This document shows positions 60,701-64,000 of a DNA stretch of 64,000 bases, one piece after another (positions within the stretch are counted from its first letter, which is position 1; each line of letters opens with the position of its first letter). The notes below the pieces were generated by a model that saw only the letters and a list, made by a program, of their open reading frames with translations, was not told the DNA's origin and did no database searches. This DNA is from Hoplostethus atlanticus. Its lineage: Eukaryota > Chordata > Actinopteri > Trachichthyiformes > Trachichthyidae. The DNA is taken from positions 2,752,001 to 2,816,000 of the forward strand of contig JAXDDX010000010.1 in NCBI GenBank assembly GCA_034670405.1, given 5' to 3'. Position numbers and translations under genes: made by a program.

Positions 60701-62000
60701 TGGGGTTTGGAAGGAAATCTACAAGCAGACGATGTGATTTTCCCATGCCTCTCCGTGTGTATCTATTTGAGACCACAGGAGCTTCATACTGCTTCCAAGC
60801 TAGCCAAGCAAACTGGCTCAGTCAGGCCCTAAGGGAGCTGATTTTAATTCAACAAGCACTCTCTTGAATATAGTTAAAAATAACAGCAATCATCACACCT
60901 CTGTGACCGTTGTGTGTTATTTTAAGAGAAGACGGTAAGAGAGGCGGTCCAGTTTGATACCTCCACTGGGACTTGTATTCATGTAACACATCCTGCACTA
61001 AAAAGACTGCAGTGATGTGTCAGCTTTGGATACTGGAAGCTGTTTTTTGTATAATAAATACTATAAATTTAGACTATGATGATGTAACAAAATGTCCTCG
61101 AATATCCTTGCACAAACGGTAAAAATAGACGACTAGCTGCTTTGTGGTTGGCACGACTCAGAGTTTGTTGGCTCAGATCATCATTTCATGAGCTTTGAGT
61201 TATCAGGTTCTATCTGCCTTCAGGAATTAAAGAGTCCAATAGAATAAAGCTAACTGAACCTTTTTGATGAGATCTTTTTCCCACTTAAAGTAATAATCTG
61301 CAACATTTTGATTTAAGTAAATGTCTGTTTTGCTACTCTCTTATTAATTATGATTCAGCTTATACCCACTTCGTGAAAGCTTTTTACATTTGCTGTTCTA
61401 AACACCTGGTGTCAGGTAGCTTTTTCCTCTGCTGCACAGGAAGGGAAGTTTTACGTTTCAGGCAGCAGCAACAGCAGTTTGTTCGGAATAAATAGAAGAA
61501 GAACTGGGTAGTTAGCATGAGCAGCGATAGCTACCATGGCTGAACAGACGGAGAAAAGAGCGCCACCTACAGAAACTCAAACTTCTTCAACAGAAAAGCC
61601 AAGGAAAAAGACGTCACAGTACTGGACACACACATCAAAGATGTTGGCAAAAACCTTTAGAAAAAAGGATTACCACTTTAAATAAATAGTTAAAAATCTA
61701 CTTTACAGTATGTTAAGACCTGTTTGTAGAGCTGCACTGTATTAGTAACACATCTTTGACCAAAATGTCAGATGGAAGCTTGTACTGTAGTGTCACATGT
61801 ACACCAGAGCATGGAAGGAGCCACGAGAAAACAATGGTTGAACACTGAGATTGGCTGTTTATATTTACACAGCTCTTTGTCTGTATCTCTCTATCTCTCC
61901 CTCTCTCTCTCTCTACACTTGCTCTAGTGGTTCCCATATAGAGAACTGGCACTCTGTTCTGAGAAATGGACTAGTCAATGCCTCTTATACCAAACTGCAG
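50751..62000 (+). CDS. parp6: PARP6 mono-ADP-ribosyltransferase, partial (continues past window)
   Basis: Product: PARP6, a PARP-family enzyme that attaches single ADP-ribose units from NAD+ to proteins; in vertebrates it is linked to neuronal dendrite growth. Seventeen coding exons (listed separately) give 504 codons in one frame with normal splice sites. Conserved runs include NESEQFLYGIQ, GSCAADLYRHPQLDADIEAV, EYGTIDDVDID, FTSQQWKHLSN, KKFRAGLSIFSPIPKSPSFP, GHCKNIPTLEYGFLVQ, NEYCVVCDEQHVFQNGSMLK and LGVMSGAAEEVATGAEVVDL. The last visible exons start the catalytic domain: FHGSHIENWHSVLRNGLV includes the histidine of the H-Y-x triad. About 125 further residues (HGAAYGKGIYLS onward in the family) lie beyond 64000. 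Fish have parp6a and parp6b; which one this is cannot be told. Confidence 0.96.
50957..51046. repeat. (ATCT)n tetranucleotide microsatellite
   Basis: About 22 uninterrupted ATCT/TATC units in a parp6 intron; probably length-polymorphic. Confidence 0.95.
51407..51484 (+). CDS. parp6: parp6 exon, codons 2-27
   Basis: Acceptor CCCGCAG. Encodes the acidic DIKGQCWTDEESDGENESEQ stretch and FLYGIQ. Phase 0 on both sides. Confidence 0.95.
52606..52700 (+). CDS. parp6: parp6 exon, codons 28-58
   Basis: Encodes GSCAADLYRHPQLDADIEAV and KDIYTDSAVSV. The donor CAG|GTACAA runs straight into a (CA)n tract. Confidence 0.95.
52968..53028 (+). CDS. parp6: parp6 exon, codons 59-79
   Basis: Encodes EYGTIDDVDIDLQINISFLD. 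Confidence 0.95.
53196..53286 (+). CDS. parp6: parp6 exon, codons 80-109
   Basis: Encodes EEVATAWKVIRTEPIILRLR and FSLSQYLDGP. Its acceptor is preceded by a (TG)n tract where a pyrimidine tract would be expected. Confidence 0.95.
53459..53525 (+). CDS. parp6: parp6 exon, codons 110-131
   Basis: Encodes PSVEVFQPSNKEGFSLGLQL. Donor AAGAA|GTGAGT. Confidence 0.95.
53950..54099 (+). CDS. parp6: parp6 exon, codons 132-181
   Basis: Encodes ILSTFTSQQWKHLSNEFLKA, QQEKRHSWFKAGGTIKKFRA and GLSIFSPIP. Confidence 0.95.
54322..54500 (+). repeat. Interspersed repeat related to the TTAA element at 61285-61681
   Basis: Shares about 160 bp with 61429-61600, including TAGAAGAAGAACTGGGTAGT, TAGCATGAGCAGCGATAGC and AAAAGAGCGCCACCTACAGA. 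I do not see the inverted ends, so it may be a decayed or partial copy. Confidence 0.75.
54597..54847 (+). repeat. 5'-truncated L2 LINE 3' end
   Basis: About 250 bp matching the 3' UTR and tail of the LINE at 34429-36717, ending GTCGCTTTGGATAAAAGCGT and then (TAATG)n. In a parp6 intron. Confidence 0.88.
55401..55551 (+). CDS. parp6: parp6 exon, codons 182-232
   Basis: Encodes SPSFPLIQDTVLKGKLSVPE and RLMNRSISCTMKNPKGELFS. Confidence 0.95.
55670..55843 (+). repeat. Interspersed short repeat, copy 3
   Basis: Same family as 21592-21731: CTAGTACTTCTCTCTTACAT, TGTCAGGGCACTATGGCTCT and GTAAGAGCTTCAGCTAAATG. Confidence 0.65.
56023..56077. repeat. (CA)n microsatellite
   Basis: About 27 CA units in a parp6 intron. 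Confidence 0.95.
56697..56828 (+). CDS. parp6: parp6 exon, codons 233-276, with internal alternative acceptor
   Basis: Encodes TVAVPAARAPAQITTRQLIE through GGHCKNIPTLEYGFLVQ. At 56771-56774 TTTTTCTCATCCCAG forms a strong in-frame acceptor. Using it would drop 78 nt (26 residues) and start the exon at AGGHCKN. Confidence 0.9.
57346..57441 (+). CDS. parp6: parp6 exon, codons 277-308
   Basis: Encodes IMKYSEQRIPTLNEYCVVCD and EQHVFQNGSMLK. Confidence 0.95.
57742..57834 (+). CDS. parp6: parp6 exon, codons 309-339
   Basis: Encodes PAVCTRELCVFSFYTLGVMS and GAAEEVATGAE. Preceded by a (TG)n tract running almost to the acceptor GTGCAG. Confidence 0.95.
58064..58240 (+). repeat. Interspersed short repeat, copy 4
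   Basis: Same family as 21592-21731: AGGACACTATGGCCCTGACC, CTAGGAATTGAAGCTTATTC and AACTAAATGCCTAAAATGTA. Ends about 25 bp before the next parp6 acceptor. Confidence 0.65.
58267..58392 (+). CDS. parp6: parp6 exon, codons 340-381
   Basis: Encodes VVDLLVAMCRAALESPRKSI and IFEPYPSVVDPNDPKTLAFN. Confidence 0.95.
58761..58826 (+). CDS. parp6: parp6 exon, codons 382-403
   Basis: Encodes KKNYERLQKALDSVMSIREM plus TQ. Confidence 0.95.
59415..59482 (+). CDS. parp6: parp6 exon, codons 404-425
   Basis: Encodes GSYLEIKKQMDKLDPLAHPL and LQ. Donor TG|GTAAGT. Confidence 0.95.
59726..59774 (+). CDS. parp6: parp6 exon, codons 426-442
   Basis: Encodes WIISSNRSHIVKLPLSR; at 49 nt it is the smallest internal coding exon of the gene. 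Donor AGG|GTAGGG. Confidence 0.93.
59915..60027 (+). CDS. parp6: parp6 exon, codons 443-479
   Basis: Encodes QLKFMHTSHQFLLLSSPPAK and EARFRTAKKLYGSTFAF, leading into the catalytic domain. Acceptor GTGATAG has a poor pyrimidine tract. Confidence 0.93.
61285..61681. mobile_element. TTAA-flanked MITE (piggyBac- or Kolobok-like), parp6 intron
   Basis: TTAA at 61285-61288 and 61678-61681 brackets a 389-bp body whose ends AGTAATAATC and GATTACCACT are inverted copies at 8 of 10 positions. The body includes a 49-codon frame (61536-61685, starting MAEQTEKRAPPTETQTSSTE) that reads slightly past the right end. The related copy at 54322-54500 has that frame disrupted, so it is probably not coding. Confidence 0.6.
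61928..62000 (+). CDS. parp6: parp6 exon, codons 480-504, last in window
   Basis: Encodes GSHIENWHSVLRNGLVNASY and TKLQ. The histidine completed at the junction with the previous exon (FHGS) is the NAD-binding histidine of the PARP fold. Donor CAG|GTACGT; the next exon is not within the window. Confidence 0.95.
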
Positions 62001-62514
62001 GTACGTAGCCCTGGCAGTTGGCTCTAATTTAAGACGCATCTCCTCTTGGACAGCGCCTTGCTCTGGCACGGAGCAGGTTTGCTGTCCAGCTGATTCATTT
62101 TGGCAGTTAATGGATGCCAGCTTCCCTTTTGTCAACGTTGCAATTGGCGTTTTAACGGGCATGGCACATTGGGACATTTTCCTGGCCAATGTCGGCTGCT
62201 TTCTGCTTCCTGTGCTGACAGCAGTGGACAGCACGTCTCTTCCGTTTGTGCGACAAAGGGAGGGGATCGTGGTGTCGGCTGTGGTGTCAGGAGGCTGCCT
62301 GTGTGCCCTGCTGGGGTGAACCACTTAGAGCACTGGGTAGGCTAGGTCTGAGGCCAAAGGATGCAAAGGACAAGGCCCATGGTAGTGAGTACGGGCATCC
62401 ACTTGGGGTGGATAGGGGAGGCTCCCATGGAAGGTCAGTAACTAGCATCACTCACTCTTCATTCAGACCTGAGTCAAATAGTAGCCGCAAAAAAGCCTGG
62501 TGAAAGCACCAGAT

Positions 62515-62647
62515 GGGTGGAGTTTACCACATCGGGACTATTCAGACAGGATCAGCTCAGAAACAGAAGAGTATGCTCAAATGCAGTCCAAATGCATTCC
62601 TGTAGTTTTCTAAAGTTCTGGTAGTCCTATATGGCAAACCCCACCCA
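62515..62647. mobile_element. Small inverted-repeat element, copy 1
   Basis: The left end GGGTGGAGTTTACCACATC and right end ATATGGCAAACCCCACCC are imperfect inverted copies. A relative lies at 63697-63849. No clear target duplication. Confidence 0.5.
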
Positions 62648-63696
62648 AATGTTTGAAAATACTCTTTTGCTTAGGTCTGCATCCATCTGCATCTATCGGT
62701 CTGCATCTCTTTTTTTATTCTCTTGAGCTTGGTGTTGGAGATAGGGTGCTGTAAAGACACTAAATATAAAACAAGAAAGAAAGAGGTTATGGCCAGAAAG
62801 CACATTTGCACAAACTATATGGCTGATAATGACTGCTTGGAGATACATCAGCGTGACTTGAGAATAGATTAAACACAATTATATTTGGAAGCTCAAGGAT
62901 CTTTGAAACTTCAGCCCTTATGCCCGCTGATGCCGGTGTGTTTCATTTATGCCGTCTTTGTTCTCCAACTTTTGAACTCCCAATCTTTGATCTTGTTTCT
63001 ATGCTTGTCTCCCTCCTCATTCTCCTCTCCGTTTCACCTTGAGCATTGACATCCCTTCCTCCATCGTTGTGTTTCACAGGATGTCTGCCTCCGGCCCCGG
63101 CCATTACAAAAAAAAAAATCTCTGTCTGTCTGTCTTTCCTTTTGATTTCCTCCTGACGTACCACATCCTGACCTCCATCTACCTCATGTTTTATTCCCAA
63201 ACTATGAAGTTATTCTTTGTTCTCCATCCAATGTCTCCTCTGCTTTCACCGTGGCTTGCGTGCACATGTCCATCTCCCCTCTGCGGACTTGTCCTTCTGT
63301 CTCCCTCATCACGGACATTCTCGCATGGAGGTGAACCGCAATGCTCCTCTTCATTATCAGTCGTCCTCATATTACTTTCATCTTCAAGTCATCATGTCTG
63401 GTCTCATTTATCATGTCGGCATTGATTCAATTCCTGAATGTTTTATGCACAAGATCCGACGTGGAGTATCACATCTCCACTGGCCTGTACCATATTGTAG
63501 GGAGGAAATATATTGACATTTGAGATACATCAATGTATCTCTTTCATTGGCACTTTGCCATCCACCTTCTTTGGATTTCCTTTTGTGTGTGTGTGGGTGC
63601 GCGCGTGTTGTACGTGTATGTGCATATATATGTTTTAGACCAAATAGCAACAGTAAATACTTACTGTTTGTTTTAATCTACTTGGAGCAACAGATT

Positions 63697-63849
63697 GGTG
63701 GGGTTTACTACATCAGGATAATTCAGGAAGTGTCAGCTAAATTGTCAACCACAGAAAAGTATACAACATTGACTTCCACATACTTCCCTGTGCTTGTTTA
63801 CACATTCTGACACTCACTACATTGTCTCATATACGGCAAACCCCACCCA
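63697..63849. mobile_element. Small inverted-repeat element, copy 2
   Basis: GGTGGGGTTTACTACATCAG at the left and ATACGGCAAACCCCACCC at the right match copy 1 at 62515-62647. The sequence following it (GGTACTCCGAGCAG, TTATTTGCAAATAC, GGTCTGGTGTGTG) also resembles 52291-52370. Confidence 0.5.
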
Positions 63850-64000
63850 TGTGGTACTCCGAGCAGTCTAAAACAAACACTAAGAGTTATTTGCAAATAC
63901 TACGTGACCCAGGTCTGGTGTGTGTGTGTGCGAGACAATCCGGGTGTGTGTATGTGAGTCAGTCCTGTGTGACTCTTCAGTGACTCTTCCTTCCTTCCTG

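Larger units (their letters stand above)
62001..64000 (+). other. parp6: parp6 intron, runs off the window
   Basis: No further parp6 exon recognised: the expected catalytic HGAAYGKGIYLS sequence is not found in any frame. Holds the two small inverted-repeat elements and TG tracts near 63585-63615 and 63915-63930. Confidence 0.55.

Noticed and set aside
61536..61685. 49-codon frame as a small protein gene
   Set aside because: The related copy at 54322-54500 shifts frame within the first codons, and the frame reads out of the element.

Overview
This window is vertebrate nuclear DNA, almost certainly from a ray-finned (teleost) fish. Three multi-exon genes with GT-AG introns give proteins recognisable as vertebrate PKM, PARP6 and DHDH. 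The background is also fish-like: abundant (CA)n/(TG)n microsatellites, an L2-type LINE ending in the AAGTCGCTTTGGATAAAAGC tail, short hAT-type DNA transposons, and tRNA-derived SINE remnants. There are no prokaryotic operons, CRISPR arrays or phage genes.

Layout. (1) 1-13.7 kb holds no gene I can support: microsatellites, a duplicated ~400 bp block (529-926 and 3108-3522), SINE remnants, two perfect hairpins, and a possible conserved regulatory stretch near 5.0-5.5 kb. (2) 13.7-15.75 kb is a decayed but intron-containing copy of dhdh (duplicated pseudogene). (3) 15.75-20.1 kb is transposon-rich, with one TIR transposon (17489-19496) split by a second hAT element (18091-18878) that has a perfect 8-bp target duplication. 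(4) 20.13-24.65 kb is a seven-exon dhdh gene, complete except for one extra G in a G run of exon 4, just before the catalytic tyrosine codon. (5) About 25.5-45.2 kb on the minus strand is pkm (pyruvate kinase M), with all coding exons and the mutually exclusive M1/M2 exon pair; a 5'-truncated L2 LINE with a ~650-codon open frame lies antisense in intron 3. (6) 45.2-48.8 kb is the divergent interval between pkm and parp6. (7) About 48.8 kb to the window end on the plus strand is parp6, visible to codon 504; its C-terminal catalytic exons lie beyond the window.

Relationships. dhdh and pkm converge tail to tail, with a 207-bp hAT MITE between them. pkm and parp6 diverge head to head about 3.3 kb apart. 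PKM makes pyruvate and ATP from phosphoenolpyruvate, DHDH is an NADP-dependent dehydrogenase of the Gfo/Idh/MocA family, and PARP6 is a mono-ADP-ribosyltransferase. The grouping looks like syntenic neighbours, not a functional operon. I found no sign of a wholly new biological system. The most interesting points are the pkm splice-regulatory architecture (M1/M2 exons, an upstream pyrimidine tract, a 5' splice site inside a 7-bp tandem array), the dhdh frameshift and its pseudogene twin, and the nested transposons with exact target duplications.
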